A stretch of 64,000 nt of DNA. It comes from Hahellaceae bacterium. GTDB lineage: Bacteria > Pseudomonadota > Gammaproteobacteria > Pseudomonadales > Oleiphilaceae. The DNA is taken from the NCBI GenBank assembly GCA_024234505.1, contig JACKOD010000003.1:660070-724069 (forward strand). Reading direction: 5' to 3'. This document shows, in pieces, positions 17,417 to 27,088 of the stretch. The notes beneath the pieces were generated by a model. That model ran no database searches and had not been told where the DNA came from. It worked only from the letters and a program-made list of their open reading frames with translations. The position numbers and the translations under genes were made by a program. Numbering within the stretch: the first letter of the stretch is position 1; every line of letters begins with the position of its first letter.

Positions 17417-18016
17417 ATGCAGCGTGAAATACCCGACAGCCAAAAGGTTAATGAACTCATCTCTCAGCTTAAAATTGAGTCGCCAACTGTTGGCCTGCCA
17501 CCCATTGAAAACTGGCATCCTGATTTTACCGGCGATATTGATATACAGATTAGAAATACTGGTGAATGGTTTTTTCAGGGCGATCTCATGTCACGGGAGT
17601 CGCTGGTAAAGCTGTTTGCAGGCATTTTAAGACGAGAGGATGATGGTAATTATTATCTGGTTACTCCTGTTGAAAAGGTGCGAATTTCGGTCGATGATGC
17701 GCCGCTTCAAATTGTTGATTACCATTGGCGAACGTTGAGTGACGGCCTTAAGGTGCTTGAGTTGTTGAGTAATCTTGGTGATGTTGTCGTGCTAGCGGCG
17801 GATAACACTTTCAGGTTTTCTGGAGGGGATGGCATTACACCGTATGTGCATGTTCGGCGTGGATTGTTGGCAAGGGTTTCCCGGGGCGTATTCTATCGGT
17901 TAGTGGAGGGGGCCATCGCTGATGCTGAGGCTGAGAATAGGGTGGTTGATGGTGAGATGGATCTTTATATAGAAAGCATGGGTGTGAGGCATGCTTTGGC
18001 TCGTGAGCCAAGTTAG
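17417..18016 (+). CDS. DUF1285 family protein
   Basis: About 199 residues. The block PPIENWHPDFTGDIDIQI with WFFQGDLMSRESLVKLFAGI and YLVTPVEKVRISVDDAP is characteristic of DUF1285, a conserved proteobacterial family of unknown function. The ATG at 17417 is preferred over upstream in-frame codons because GGAGAGG lies 9 bases ahead. It follows the radical SAM gene and ends before a strong bidirectional terminator. Confidence 0.85.
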   Translation: MQREIPDSQKVNELISQLKIESPTVGLPPIENWHPDFTGDIDIQIRNTGEWFFQGDLMSRESLVKLFAGILRREDDGNYYLVTPVEKVRISVDDAPLQIVDYHWRTLSDGLKVLELLSNLGDVVVLAADNTFRFSGGDGITPYVHVRRGLLARVSRGVFYRLVEGAIADAEAENRVVDGEMDLYIESMGVRHALAREPS

Positions 18017-18060
18017 GATTTGCCTTAAATAAGGAGATTACACCAAAATGTTCAAAATAA

Positions 18061-18089
18061 AAAAGGCGGATGATATCCGCCTTTTTTTT
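18061..18089. terminator. Bidirectional intrinsic terminator
   Basis: An 11-bp stem, AAAAGGCGGAT (18061-18071) with ATCCGCCTTTT (18075-18085), 3-base loop, followed by more T residues on the plus strand and an A-run on the other side. It separates the convergent DUF1285 and ETF-QO genes and can serve both. Confidence 0.9.
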
Positions 18090-18098
18090 GTCTATCTG

Positions 18099-19754
18099 TT
18101 ACATGTTCGGATAGTTTGGTCCGCCTGAGCCTTCCGGTGTGACCCAGGTAATGTTTTGTGCAGGATCTTTGATGTCACAGGTCTTACAGTGAACGCAGTT
18201 CTGAGCATTGATCTGGAAGCGCTTGCTGCCGTCATCGTTTGCGATTACTTCGTAAACGCCTGCGGGACAATAGCGTTGAGCTGGCTCATCGTATTTTGGC
18301 AGGTTATCCCGAATCGGCAAGTCAGCGTCCTTGAGTTTCAAGTGACAAGGCTGATCTTCTTCGTGGTTGGTATTCGAAAGGAATACTGACGTCAGGCGAT
18401 CAAAGGTCAATGAGTTGTCAGGCTTGGGGTAGTTGATCTTTGCGCATTCTGATGCCGGTTTCAGCATTGCATAATCCGGGATGGGATCATGAAGTGTGAG
18501 CGGCAGGCTGCGGCGTAGAATGTTTTGCTCAAAAAATGCTAGTGCACCACCGATGAAATTACCGAATTTGTGCATTCCTGGTCCAAAGTTTCTTTCGTCA
18601 TAGAGCTCTTTGTACAACCATGAATCCTGGAACTTTCTGGTAAAGCCAGATAGCTCTTCTCCGCCTTCGGATCCTTTTACCAGTGCTTCGAAAACGGCTT
18701 CTGCACCCAGCATGCCCGATTTCATAGCGGTGTGAGAACCTTTGATTTTGGAGAAATTAAGTGTGCCTGCATCGCAGCCTAACAACAAACCGCCAGGGAA
18801 AGTCATTTTGGGCAGAGAGTTAAAGCCACCTTTTGAGATCGCCCGTGCACCATAGGCTACGCGCTTTCCACCTTCCAGATATTTACGCATTTCTGGCTGG
18901 AGTTTGAGTCTCTGGAATTCTTCAAAAGGACTGACATGGGGGTTTGAGTAGCCCAAGTCTGTAATCAGACCAACATATACCTGGTTGTTCTCAATGTGGT
19001 ACAGGAATGATCCACCTGTGGATTTGCTCTCGGTTAGAGGCCACCCGGTGGTGTGTACAACCAGGCCTTCCTGATGCTTGGCTGGATCAATATCCCAAAG
19101 CTCCTTGATACCTATGCCATAGTGCTGAGGATCTTTGCCTGCATCCAGTTTGAAGTTGGAGATAAGTTGTTTGCCCAAATGGCCGCGACAACCTTCGCAA
19201 AACAGCGTGTACTTGGCGCGCAACTCCATTCCGGGAGTGTAAGAGTCTTTTTGTTGGCCGTCATGACCCACACCCATATCGCCGGTAACTACACCGCGAA
19301 CAGCGCCCTTATCATCATAAAGTACTTCAGCTGCCGCGAAACCTGGATAAATTTCTGCCCCCAGGCCTTCTGCCTGCTCGGCCAGCCAGCGGCACAGATT
19401 TCCAAGGCTGATGATGTAGTTGCCTTCGTTGTGCATGTTTTTTGGCACAAACGCATTGGGTATTTTGATTGCGTTGTCTTGTGATCTTAAGAGAAAGATA
19501 TCGTCTCGTAGTACAGGGGTATTTAGCGGAGCACCAAGTTCCTTCCAGTTAGGGAAAAGCTCATTCAGGGCTGTTGGTTCAAACACCGTACCTGCAAGAA
19601 TGTGCGCGCCTACTTCTGAGCCTTTTTCCACTACGCAAACACTTAACTCCTGACCAGCGTCTTGCGCCAGTTGAAGAAGTCTGCATGCCGCAGACAGCCC
19701 AGCAGGTCCACCACCTACGACTAGGACGTCAAATTCCATCGATTCGCGTTCCAC
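18099..19754 (-). CDS. etfD: Electron transfer flavoprotein-ubiquinone oxidoreductase
   Basis: A 551-residue inner-membrane-associated flavoprotein passing electrons from reduced ETF to ubiquinone. Seen: the FAD motif FDVLVVGGGPAGLSAACRL, GAHILAGTVFEP, the quinone-binding half, and a C-terminal 4Fe-4S segment with NCVHCKTCDIKDP. I chose the GTG at 19754 because the family starts near MEREYMEFDV and an AGGAG lies 8 bases upstream (19763-19767); the open frame continues 20 codons further. It is divergent from etfBA across a region holding a PsrA-type palindrome, so both halves of the ETF pathway are probably co-regulated. Confidence 0.95.
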   Translation of the reverse strand: MERESMEFDVLVVGGGPAGLSAACRLLQLAQDAGQELSVCVVEKGSEVGAHILAGTVFEPTALNELFPNWKELGAPLNTPVLRDDIFLLRSQDNAIKIPNAFVPKNMHNEGNYIISLGNLCRWLAEQAEGLGAEIYPGFAAAEVLYDDKGAVRGVVTGDMGVGHDGQQKDSYTPGMELRAKYTLFCEGCRGHLGKQLISNFKLDAGKDPQHYGIGIKELWDIDPAKHQEGLVVHTTGWPLTESKSTGGSFLYHIENNQVYVGLITDLGYSNPHVSPFEEFQRLKLQPEMRKYLEGGKRVAYGARAISKGGFNSLPKMTFPGGLLLGCDAGTLNFSKIKGSHTAMKSGMLGAEAVFEALVKGSEGGEELSGFTRKFQDSWLYKELYDERNFGPGMHKFGNFIGGALAFFEQNILRRSLPLTLHDPIPDYAMLKPASECAKINYPKPDNSLTFDRLTSVFLSNTNHEEDQPCHLKLKDADLPIRDNLPKYDEPAQRYCPAGVYEVIANDDGSKRFQINAQNCVHCKTCDIKDPAQNITWVTPEGSGGPNYPNM

Positions 19755-20410
19755 TTTCAGGTCTCCTCGATTATCACAGTTTGAACCAACGACATTAAAA
19801 GCGCGTGCATTCACCCGTACGGGTTAGTGTTCGTTATTTCAATGCTGTTTGTTGTTAATGGGTTACATTTTTATTAAGCGCTACCCTGTTTCTGTCTCAT
19901 GTTTTCTGTCACATATAAAGACCGACTTCGGGTTTGCACCAGCATTTCTACAGTGCATTACCGTTGAAGTAATGCCTTCACTGCCGCTTACAAATGATCG
20001 TGCGCTATAAATACTTAAATATAGTCACTTAATTCGGTCGCGAATTATAACGGGAACTGTTCCGCTAGGATATACCCGAAATCGTATCAAACAAACGTTT
20101 GTTTGAATTTTATGCCATTGACACAACTCGGTTTCAAAAGGCAGGGCCTGATCATGCCAGATTTGGTCACCATGCGCTTTTGAGACGAATCAATTCTAGT
20201 TGAAAAATGGTACGAGGAAGCAGTTACCGTGTAACTGAAGGTAACTTTAGTATTGACCTCGCAAGAATTTGTCGTCAGTATTAGGGCGCTTTGCGTAATG
20301 CTCGGCAGTCCAAGTGCTGTTGGTTACGTTCATCATATGCAAGAAATTATGCAGAAGCTGAGCGATGCGTACTTGTTAATTCCCAATCAATCGCTGAAAA
20401 CGAGGAATCT
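19755..20410. other. Divergent control region between ETF-QO and etfBA
   Basis: About 650 bp with no supported gene. The in-frame leaders of both flanking genes extend into it but lack family homology. It must hold the promoters of both transcripts, and it contains one 20-bp perfect palindrome listed separately. Nothing else was recognised. Confidence 0.6.
20087..20106. promoter_or_regulatory. PsrA-type operator palindrome
   Basis: A perfect 20-bp palindrome centred on ACGT, with half-sites CAAAC and GTTTG. It contains CAAAC-N4-GTTTG, the pattern described for PsrA, the TetR-family fatty-acid sensor whose reconstructed regulons include etfBA and ETF-QO. It lies between the two ETF genes, 305 bp before etfB and 333 bp after the ETF-QO start. 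Direct binding is inferred. Confidence 0.7.
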
Positions 20411-21160
20411 ATGAAGGTTCTGGTCGCTGTAAAACGAGTCATCGACTACAACGTCAAGGTTCGGGTCAAAGCCGACAATACTGGCGTAGATCTTACCAAC
20501 GTTAAAATGGCAATGAACCCTTTCTGTGAAATCGCTGTAGAAGAAGCGGTTCGCCTGAAGGAAAAGGGTGTTGCTACTGAAATCGTTGTAGTATCCATTG
20601 GTCCAAAAACTTCACAAGAGCAGATTCGTACTGCGCTTGCATTAGGTGCGGACCGCGGTATCCAGATTGAAACAGATGAAGAAGTTCAATCTCTGGATGC
20701 AGCCAAACTTCTGAAAGCTGTCGTAGATAAAGAACAGCCTCAGTTGGTTATTCTTGGCAAACAATCTATCGATTCCGATAACAATCAGACTGGTCAGATG
20801 CTTGCTGCACTGGCTGGAATGGGTCAGGGCACATTTGCTTCTGAAGTTGTTGTCGATGGCGATAAAGTTAACGTAACGCGTGAAGTTGACGGTGGTCTGG
20901 TCACTGTAGGGCTTAAATTGCCTGCAGTTGTCACTACTGACCTTCGCTTGAACGAACCACGTTATGCTTCATTGCCAAACATCATGAAAGCGAAGAAGAA
21001 GCCTTTAGAAAGCGTTTCTCCTGCTGATCTCGGTGTTACCCTTTCTCCACGTCTGACTACGCTGAAAGTTGAAGAACCACCTAAGCGTGCTGGTGGTATT
21101 AAAGTGGGCAGCGTGAGTGAGCTGGTTGAAAAACTGAAGAACGAAGCAAAGGTGATCTAA
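20411..21160 (+). CDS. etfB: Electron transfer flavoprotein subunit beta
   Basis: A 249-residue ETF beta subunit, which binds AMP and forms the heterodimer with EtfA that collects electrons from acyl-CoA dehydrogenases, including the isovaleryl-CoA dehydrogenase encoded nearby. Seen: MKVLVAVKRVIDYNVKVRVK at the start, MNPFCEIAVEEAVRLKEKG, and GKQSIDSDNNQTGQMLA. The ATG at 20411 is the family start and has GAGGA just upstream; the 40 preceding codons are leader. One base separates its stop from the etfA start. Confidence 0.96.
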   Translation: MKVLVAVKRVIDYNVKVRVKADNTGVDLTNVKMAMNPFCEIAVEEAVRLKEKGVATEIVVVSIGPKTSQEQIRTALALGADRGIQIETDEEVQSLDAAKLLKAVVDKEQPQLVILGKQSIDSDNNQTGQMLAALAGMGQGTFASEVVVDGDKVNVTREVDGGLVTVGLKLPAVVTTDLRLNEPRYASLPNIMKAKKKPLESVSPADLGVTLSPRLTTLKVEEPPKRAGGIKVGSVSELVEKLKNEAKVI

Positions 21161-21161
21161 T

Positions 21162-22091
21162 ATGAGCATTCTTGTTATAGCAGATCATGACAACAGCACG
21201 CTGAAATCAGCGACGCTGAATGTTGTTGCCGCAGCAAATGCCATCGGTGGTGAAATTGTTGTTTTGGTTGCTGGTGAAAACTGTGGTGCAGCTGCCGAAG
21301 CCGCTTCTAAAGTTGCTGGTGTAAGCAAGGTTCTGGTTGCTGACAATGCAGCCTATGGCCATCAGTTGGCTGAAAACCTGTCTTTGCTGGTTGCTGATCT
21401 GGGTAAAGGTTATAGCCACATCCTGAGTTCTGCAGGTACCACAGGTAAAGATTTCATGCCTCGTGTTGCTGCGTTGTTAGATGTAGCCCAGATTTCAGAT
21501 ATTATTCGTGTTGAATCGGCTGACACTTTTGTGCGTCCTTTCTATGCGGGTAACGCGATCGCTACAGTAAAATCTTCTGATGCAATCAAAGTGATTACTG
21601 TTCGCTCAACCGGTTTCGACGCAGTTTCTGCAGAAGGCGGTTCTGCCGCAGTTGAAGCGGTAGCAGAAGTTAAAGATGCGGGTGTTTCATCTTTTGTTAA
21701 AGCTGAAATGGCCAAGTCTGATCGTCCTGAACTGACTAGCGCGTCCATTGTTATCTCTGGTGGTCGTGGTATGCAGAATGGCGATAACTTCAAAATGCTG
21801 GAAGCTATTGCTGACAAGTTGGGTGCCGCTGTGGGTGCTTCACGTGCAGCTGTCGATGCGGGCTTTGTGCCTAACGATATGCAGGTCGGTCAGACCGGCA
21901 AGATCGTTGCGCCTAACCTGTACATTGCTGTCGGTATCTCTGGTGCAATTCAGCATCTGGCAGGTATGTCTGGCAGTAAAGTAATCGTTGCAATCAACAA
22001 AGACGAAGAGGCACCTATCTTCCAGGTAGCTGATTACGGTCTGGTTGCCGATTTGTTCGAAGCTGTACCTGAGTTGGAAAAAGCGCTTTAA
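21162..22091 (+). CDS. etfA: Electron transfer flavoprotein subunit alpha
   Basis: A 309-residue ETF alpha subunit carrying the FAD site. Seen: SAGTTGKDFMPRVAALLD, the family signature VGQTGKIVAPNLYIAVGISGA and AINKDEEAPIFQVADYGLV. It is co-transcribed with etfB (one-base gap) and followed by a 13-bp-stem terminator. It is the electron acceptor for LiuA, whose operon converges on it. Confidence 0.96.
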   Translation: MSILVIADHDNSTLKSATLNVVAAANAIGGEIVVLVAGENCGAAAEAASKVAGVSKVLVADNAAYGHQLAENLSLLVADLGKGYSHILSSAGTTGKDFMPRVAALLDVAQISDIIRVESADTFVRPFYAGNAIATVKSSDAIKVITVRSTGFDAVSAEGGSAAVEAVAEVKDAGVSSFVKAEMAKSDRPELTSASIVISGGRGMQNGDNFKMLEAIADKLGAAVGASRAAVDAGFVPNDMQVGQTGKIVAPNLYIAVGISGAIQHLAGMSGSKVIVAINKDEEAPIFQVADYGLVADLFEAVPELEKAL

Positions 22092-22111
22092 TTAACGCTG
22101 TTTACCGCACG

Positions 22112-22141
22112 ACAAAAAGCCTGCTGATGCAGGCTTTTTGT
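22112..22141. terminator. Bidirectional terminator between etfA and aacS
   Basis: A perfect 13-bp stem, ACAAAAAGCCTGC (22112-22124) with GCAGGCTTTTTGT (22129-22141), closing a 4-base TGAT loop, with T-runs on both strands. It serves the convergent etfBA and liu-aacS operons. Confidence 0.93.
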
Positions 22142-22170
22142 GTTTTTGCGTTAAAGAAAATGAATATCTT

Positions 22171-24147
22171 TTAGCAGGATAATTCGCTTCTGTGTCTGAA
22201 GGCATCCAGTGCTTCCGGATTAGCAAGTGCGTCGGTATTTTTTACCGGGAGACCCTGTACTGCATTGCGTACGGCCAATTCGACAATTTTACCGCTAATG
22301 GTTCGTGGAATATCATTTACTTCAAGAATCTTGGCTGGAACGTGACGAGGGGTTGTGTTGCTCCGAATGGTATTCTTGATTTTTTCTATTAGCAATTCAT
22401 CCAGTTGCACGCCGGGACGTAATTTCACAAATAACACGACACGAACATCGTTATTCCAGGGTTGTCCGATAGCGATAGATTCCAGCACCTCGTCAACCTT
22501 TTCAACCTGACGATAGATTTCTGCGGTGCCGATTCTTACACCACCGGGATTGAGTACAGCGTCTGATCTGCCATGGATGATAAATCCCAGATGTCCGTCT
22601 TCTGAATGTTTAGCGAATTCCGCATAATCGCCGTGTGCCCAGACGCCGGGAAAACGTGAAAAATAAGCGTCGTGAAATTTGCTTCCGTCATCTCTCCAAA
22701 AACCAATGGGACAAGAAGGAAAGGGCGTGCAACAGACAAGCTCTCCTTTACCACTACTTATGGGTCTGCCATCGTCATCGAAAATTTGAACGTTCATGCC
22801 TAATCCGGCGCACTGTATTTCACCTTTGTAGACAGGGAGCACCGGGTTTCCCAATACAAAGCAAGACACTATGTCAGTTCCCCCGGAGATGCTTGCCAGG
22901 CACAGATCGGATTTTATGTGCTTGTAAATATAATCAAAGCTTTCGTGGGAAAGTGGCGAGCCCGTAGACAGGATGGTTTTAAGTGACTCAAGTTTATGGG
23001 TTTTCTTTGGAGAGAGGGCCGCCTTTTCGCATGCTGAATAGTATTTCGCGCCACCACCAAAATGAGTAATTTCTTCCTGCTCTGCAATGTCAAAAAGCGC
23101 CGCAGGGGAGGGATAAAATGGCGAGCCGTCGTACAGTACTAGTGTGGCACCTAGTGCCAGTCCGCTGGCGAGCCAGTTCCACATCATCCAGCCGCATGTG
23201 CTGTAGAAAAACAATCGTTCTCCGGCTTTCAGATTGGTATGCAGGCCAAGCTCTTTGATGTGTTGCAGTAGTGTGCCTCCTGCGCTGTGGACGATACATT
23301 TTGGTACCCCGGTGGTGCCGGAAGAATACAAAATATAAAGAGGCGCGCTAAAAGGCATGGGTTTAAATTCCAGCGTACCCGCTATGCCAAAGTGATCCCA
23401 TTCGAAATATGCCACGTCAGATAAAGCGACCTGGACAGATTCGAAAGCTTGGCAACCTTGTTGAATATAGGGTATGAGAACCAGGGCGTTGAGTGAAGGG
23501 AGATGGGCGGAAATATCCTTCACTCGATCAAGAGTGGAGATAACTTTTCCTGCGTATTGATAACCGTTAGTGGCAAAAAGCACTTTAGGCTCGATTTGTC
23601 CAAACCGGTCAATGACGCCTTGCAAGCCGAAGTCTGGCGAACAGGATGACCAGATAGCACCAAGGCTCGCAGTGGCAAGCATGGCGGTGACCGCTTCGGC
23701 ACAATTAGGCAAAAAACCTGCAACCCGGTCGCCCGCTACGACGCCTTGCTTGCGCAACCCATCGGCGATGCGACTTACTTGTGACTTTAATTCCGCAAAG
23801 GTAAACGTTCTGCGTCGACCGTCCTCGCCTCGCTCAACGAGTGCAATTTGTTGATCTTCCCCTTTAAGCAACAGCTTTTCCGCAAAATTCAAGGTGGCGC
23901 CTTCAAACCAGCGGGCGTGTTCGATGTCATTTTTGTTCAGAAGAATGCGCTCAGCTTCGTCGGTTCCCTGAACGTTAAAATAGTCCCATATCGCTTTCCA
24001 AAAAACGTCCGGGTGATCAACGCTAAATCGATGCAGTTGTGAATAACTTTCGAGGTCTATCGACAGCTGCGCACCAAGGTATTGCGCAAATTTTGTGATA
24101 TTGGCTTGGGCTACCTGAGCCTTTGAAGGTGTCCAAAGTGGAATCAT
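22171..24147 (-). CDS. aacS: Acetoacetyl-CoA synthetase
   Basis: A 658-residue ANL-superfamily ligase activating acetoacetate to acetoacetyl-CoA with ATP. Seen: P-loop YILYSSGTTGVPKCIVHSAG, SISGGTDIVSCFV, and the C-terminal RSDAVLNPGGVRIGTAEIY and IPRTISGKIVELAVR with the catalytic Lys. The start at 24147 is set by an ATGA overlap with the liuE stop and a GGAGG 6 bases upstream; the open frame begins 21 codons earlier. As last gene of the liu operon it reactivates the acetoacetate released by LiuE, keeping the carbon in the acyl-CoA pool. Confidence 0.93.
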   Translation of the reverse strand: MIPLWTPSKAQVAQANITKFAQYLGAQLSIDLESYSQLHRFSVDHPDVFWKAIWDYFNVQGTDEAERILLNKNDIEHARWFEGATLNFAEKLLLKGEDQQIALVERGEDGRRRTFTFAELKSQVSRIADGLRKQGVVAGDRVAGFLPNCAEAVTAMLATASLGAIWSSCSPDFGLQGVIDRFGQIEPKVLFATNGYQYAGKVISTLDRVKDISAHLPSLNALVLIPYIQQGCQAFESVQVALSDVAYFEWDHFGIAGTLEFKPMPFSAPLYILYSSGTTGVPKCIVHSAGGTLLQHIKELGLHTNLKAGERLFFYSTCGWMMWNWLASGLALGATLVLYDGSPFYPSPAALFDIAEQEEITHFGGGAKYYSACEKAALSPKKTHKLESLKTILSTGSPLSHESFDYIYKHIKSDLCLASISGGTDIVSCFVLGNPVLPVYKGEIQCAGLGMNVQIFDDDGRPISSGKGELVCCTPFPSCPIGFWRDDGSKFHDAYFSRFPGVWAHGDYAEFAKHSEDGHLGFIIHGRSDAVLNPGGVRIGTAEIYRQVEKVDEVLESIAIGQPWNNDVRVVLFVKLRPGVQLDELLIEKIKNTIRSNTTPRHVPAKILEVNDIPRTISGKIVELAVRNAVQGLPVKNTDALANPEALDAFRHRSELSC

Positions 24148-25070
24148 GGGTTGCCTCCCCGAGTTGCATTGGCAACTTTGGATTGATTGTTGCGATTTAG
24201 TTCCTGACAAATATATCGGCCTGCTTCAATAACCTGATTTAAATTAACGCCTGTGTTCATTCCACACCCATCCATCAGGTAGAGCACATCTTCGGTCGAT
24301 ACGTTGCCTGAGGAACCTTGCGCGTAAGGGCACCCGCCAAGGCCCGCCACGGCACTGTCAAATGTCCTGATTCCTCTTTCCAGCGCGGCGTAGATGTTAG
24401 CCAAGGCTTGTCCATAGGTGTCATGACAGTGAAGTGCAAGTGAAGCCGAAAGTCCCTCGCTTTCAAAGTCTTTGAGTAATTGATTGATTTCGCCCGGTCG
24501 GGCCACACCAATCGTGTCACCCAGGCTAATTTCATAGCACCCGAGTTCCATCAGCGCTTTTGCTACCCGAATCACCGCTTTTGAGCCAATACGTCCTTCA
24601 TACGGGCAGGCAGTGATGCAACTCAGGTATCCACGTACGGGAATGTTGCGTGCGATGGCCAGAGGAATCAAATCCCGGAACCGGTTGAGACTTTCATCTA
24701 TTGAACAGTTAATGTTTTTTTGACAAAAGCGCTCAGAGGCCGCTGTGAAAATCGCAATACTGTTGATCGGGGCATAATCAGCGGACAGAAGCGCAACTTC
24801 AAGACCTTTTAGATTGGGTATCAATACCGGATAGTTTACGTGGGGGACGCGATCTATTTTAGCTAGAACCTCCGTCGTTCCCTGCATCTGGGGTACCCAC
24901 TTGGGAGAGACAAAGCTGCCTGCTTCAATTTCACGTAATCCACTGGCACTCAGCATATTAATGAGCTTGACGCGCTGCTCGATGGTCAATACGCGGGTTT
25001 CATTTTGAAGGCCATCTCTTGGGCCAACCTCTACGATTTTTACATTAACCGTACTGCCAAGCGTGCTCAT
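24144..25070 (-). CDS. liuE: Hydroxymethylglutaryl-CoA lyase
   Basis: A 308-residue HMG-CoA lyase splitting HMG-CoA to acetyl-CoA and acetoacetate, the last step of leucine catabolism. Seen: VEVGPRDGLQNE at the N-terminus, the divalent-metal HCHDTYGQALAN segment, and the catalytic cysteine loop GLGGCPYAQGSSGN. Start and stop both overlap the neighbouring genes by 4 bp (ATGA), so it is translationally coupled to liuD and aacS. Confidence 0.95.
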   Translation of the reverse strand: MSTLGSTVNVKIVEVGPRDGLQNETRVLTIEQRVKLINMLSASGLREIEAGSFVSPKWVPQMQGTTEVLAKIDRVPHVNYPVLIPNLKGLEVALLSADYAPINSIAIFTAASERFCQKNINCSIDESLNRFRDLIPLAIARNIPVRGYLSCITACPYEGRIGSKAVIRVAKALMELGCYEISLGDTIGVARPGEINQLLKDFESEGLSASLALHCHDTYGQALANIYAALERGIRTFDSAVAGLGGCPYAQGSSGNVSTEDVLYLMDGCGMNTGVNLNQVIEAGRYICQELNRNNQSKVANATRGGNP

Positions 25071-27088
25071 TGGGCGGCTTCCCCAATGTCCAAATCAACC
25101 AATTCGTTCTCAGGTGTGACCAGATCGCCCGGTTTACAGAAAAACTCAATTAATACGCCATCTGAAGGGCTCGTCAGGGTGTGTTCCATTTTCATCGCCT
25201 CGACCACTAATATCGGATCGCCTTTGGAAATCGAAGCGCCCGGCTCGACGAGTAGTGCGGTTACTTTGGCATTCATTGGTGCACGTAATGAGTGTCTATC
25301 TTGCTCATCGGCGCGAAGGTGAAGCGTGGGGAGGGTGAAGTTGAACTGACGCTCCTGATCAAATAGTGAGAGTATCTCGTTGTACTCGAAGACATTGTAG
25401 GATTTTGATTGACCATTGATTTCCGTACGGAACATTTCATGGTGCGACCCGCACAAAACCTGGTAGATGGTAGACTGAAATTCGACAAGAAGCCGTGTCT
25501 CATCGATATAGGAGACGGAGAACTCAAATTCATCAGACTCATATTTACAATTAATCGTTGTTTTTGGAGGAAGATTCAGCCTCCAATAAGGTAGGCGATC
25601 CCATGGCGTAATTGCGTGATCTAAGTGCTTTTTCGTGGTGATTGCCTTGTTTGCAAGGTAGGCTGCGGCGCTGAGCAACAGGTGCAAATCCGGTTGGCAA
25701 TGGGGGATGAGTGTCGATTTATGGTGGTCAATAAAGTGTGTCGAAATATTTGCATTTAAAAAGGCGGGATGCGATACGATGTTTTTTAGCAATGAAATAT
25801 TCGTTTTAATGCCACCCAGTTTATATTCACCCAGTGCTTTTGCGAGCTTCAATGATGCACCTGTGCGTGTGGGATGCCATGCGATCAGTTTTGCTATCAT
25901 AGGATCGTAAAAAATACTGATGTTGTCGCCTTCGACTACGCCTGAATCGAGGCGCAAACAAGGGGTGTTTTCTCCATGCGCGCTCGGTTTTTCTTCGAGT
26001 CCGGAGGGTAGTTTTATAAAGTGGATATTTCCCGTATCAGGTAAAAATTGATTGTAAATGTCTTCTGCACACACCCTTGCTTCAATTGCGTGGCCTTTCT
26101 GCGGGATTTGTTCTTGTGTCAGGGGAAGGTTTTCGCCGGAGGCAACACGAAGCTGCCATTCAACAAGGTCCAGTCCGGTGATCATTTCTGTCACCGGATG
26201 TTCCACTTGCAGGCGAGTGTTCATCTCCATAAAGAAAAAGTTTTCCTGAGCATCCACCAGAAATTCGATGGTGCCCGCGCCAGAATAATTAATGGCGTGG
26301 GCGCACTTCAACGCGGCTTCGCCCATTTTCTTTCGGGTGAGGTCACTCAAATTGGGGGCAGGAGCTTCTTCTACTACTTTCTGATGCCTGCGCTGTACCG
26401 AACAGTCTCGATCATGAAGATATACGCCATTACCCTGTTGATCACAGAAAATTTGAACCTCTACATGGCGAGGTTCAGCGATGTATCGCTCAATCAGCAG
26501 GTTTGAGTTTCCAAAGGCACTTAAGGCCTCTCGTTTGGCAGAAGCAAGCGCGTTGGAAACTTCCTCTTGGGAAGTCACAATCCGCATTCCTTTTCCACCG
26601 CCACCGGCGCTGGCCTTAATTAACAGGGGGAATCCAACGTCTTTACAGGCCTTCTCCAGCGTTTCATTGTCTTGACTGGCACCGTGATATCCCGGAACAA
26701 GCGGCACGCCGGCTTCGAACATTAATTGCTTTGCTTCACTTTTAAGTCCCATTGCCTCGATGGCTCGGGCTGTCGGGCCGACAAACAGGATTCCTGCCTG
26801 CTCACAGGCGGCTGCAAAGCTTGCATTTTCTGCAAGAAAGCCATAGCCGGGATGAATGGCTTGAGCGCCTGAAGATTTAGCCACTTCAATAATACGGGCC
26901 TGGTTTAGATAGCTGGACGCCGGTTCCGCCTCTCCAACGCACCAGGCTTCGTCCGCTAGTTCGACAAAGCGCGAATTTCGGTCTGCTTCGGAGTAAATGG
27001 CAACCGTAATGATCCCCATCGAATGGGCGGTACGAATAATTCGACAGGCAATTTCGCCCCGGTTTGCGATCAGTAATTTACGAATCAT
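25067..27088 (-). CDS. liuD: Methylcrotonyl-CoA carboxylase biotin-containing subunit
   Basis: A 673-residue alpha subunit of 3-methylcrotonyl-CoA carboxylase. It has biotin carboxylase (about residues 1-450; KLLIANRGEIACRI, the glycine loop SAGGGGKGMRI, EMNTRLQVEHPVTE), a linker domain, and a C-terminal biotinyl domain with the acceptor Lys in VVEAMKMEHTL about 35 residues from the end. It pairs with LiuB. ATGA overlaps occur on both sides, with liuC upstream and liuE downstream. Confidence 0.95.
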   Translation of the reverse strand: MIRKLLIANRGEIACRIIRTAHSMGIITVAIYSEADRNSRFVELADEAWCVGEAEPASSYLNQARIIEVAKSSGAQAIHPGYGFLAENASFAAACEQAGILFVGPTARAIEAMGLKSEAKQLMFEAGVPLVPGYHGASQDNETLEKACKDVGFPLLIKASAGGGGKGMRIVTSQEEVSNALASAKREALSAFGNSNLLIERYIAEPRHVEVQIFCDQQGNGVYLHDRDCSVQRRHQKVVEEAPAPNLSDLTRKKMGEAALKCAHAINYSGAGTIEFLVDAQENFFFMEMNTRLQVEHPVTEMITGLDLVEWQLRVASGENLPLTQEQIPQKGHAIEARVCAEDIYNQFLPDTGNIHFIKLPSGLEEKPSAHGENTPCLRLDSGVVEGDNISIFYDPMIAKLIAWHPTRTGASLKLAKALGEYKLGGIKTNISLLKNIVSHPAFLNANISTHFIDHHKSTLIPHCQPDLHLLLSAAAYLANKAITTKKHLDHAITPWDRLPYWRLNLPPKTTINCKYESDEFEFSVSYIDETRLLVEFQSTIYQVLCGSHHEMFRTEINGQSKSYNVFEYNEILSLFDQERQFNFTLPTLHLRADEQDRHSLRAPMNAKVTALLVEPGASISKGDPILVVEAMKMEHTLTSPSDGVLIEFFCKPGDLVTPENELVDLDIGEAAQ

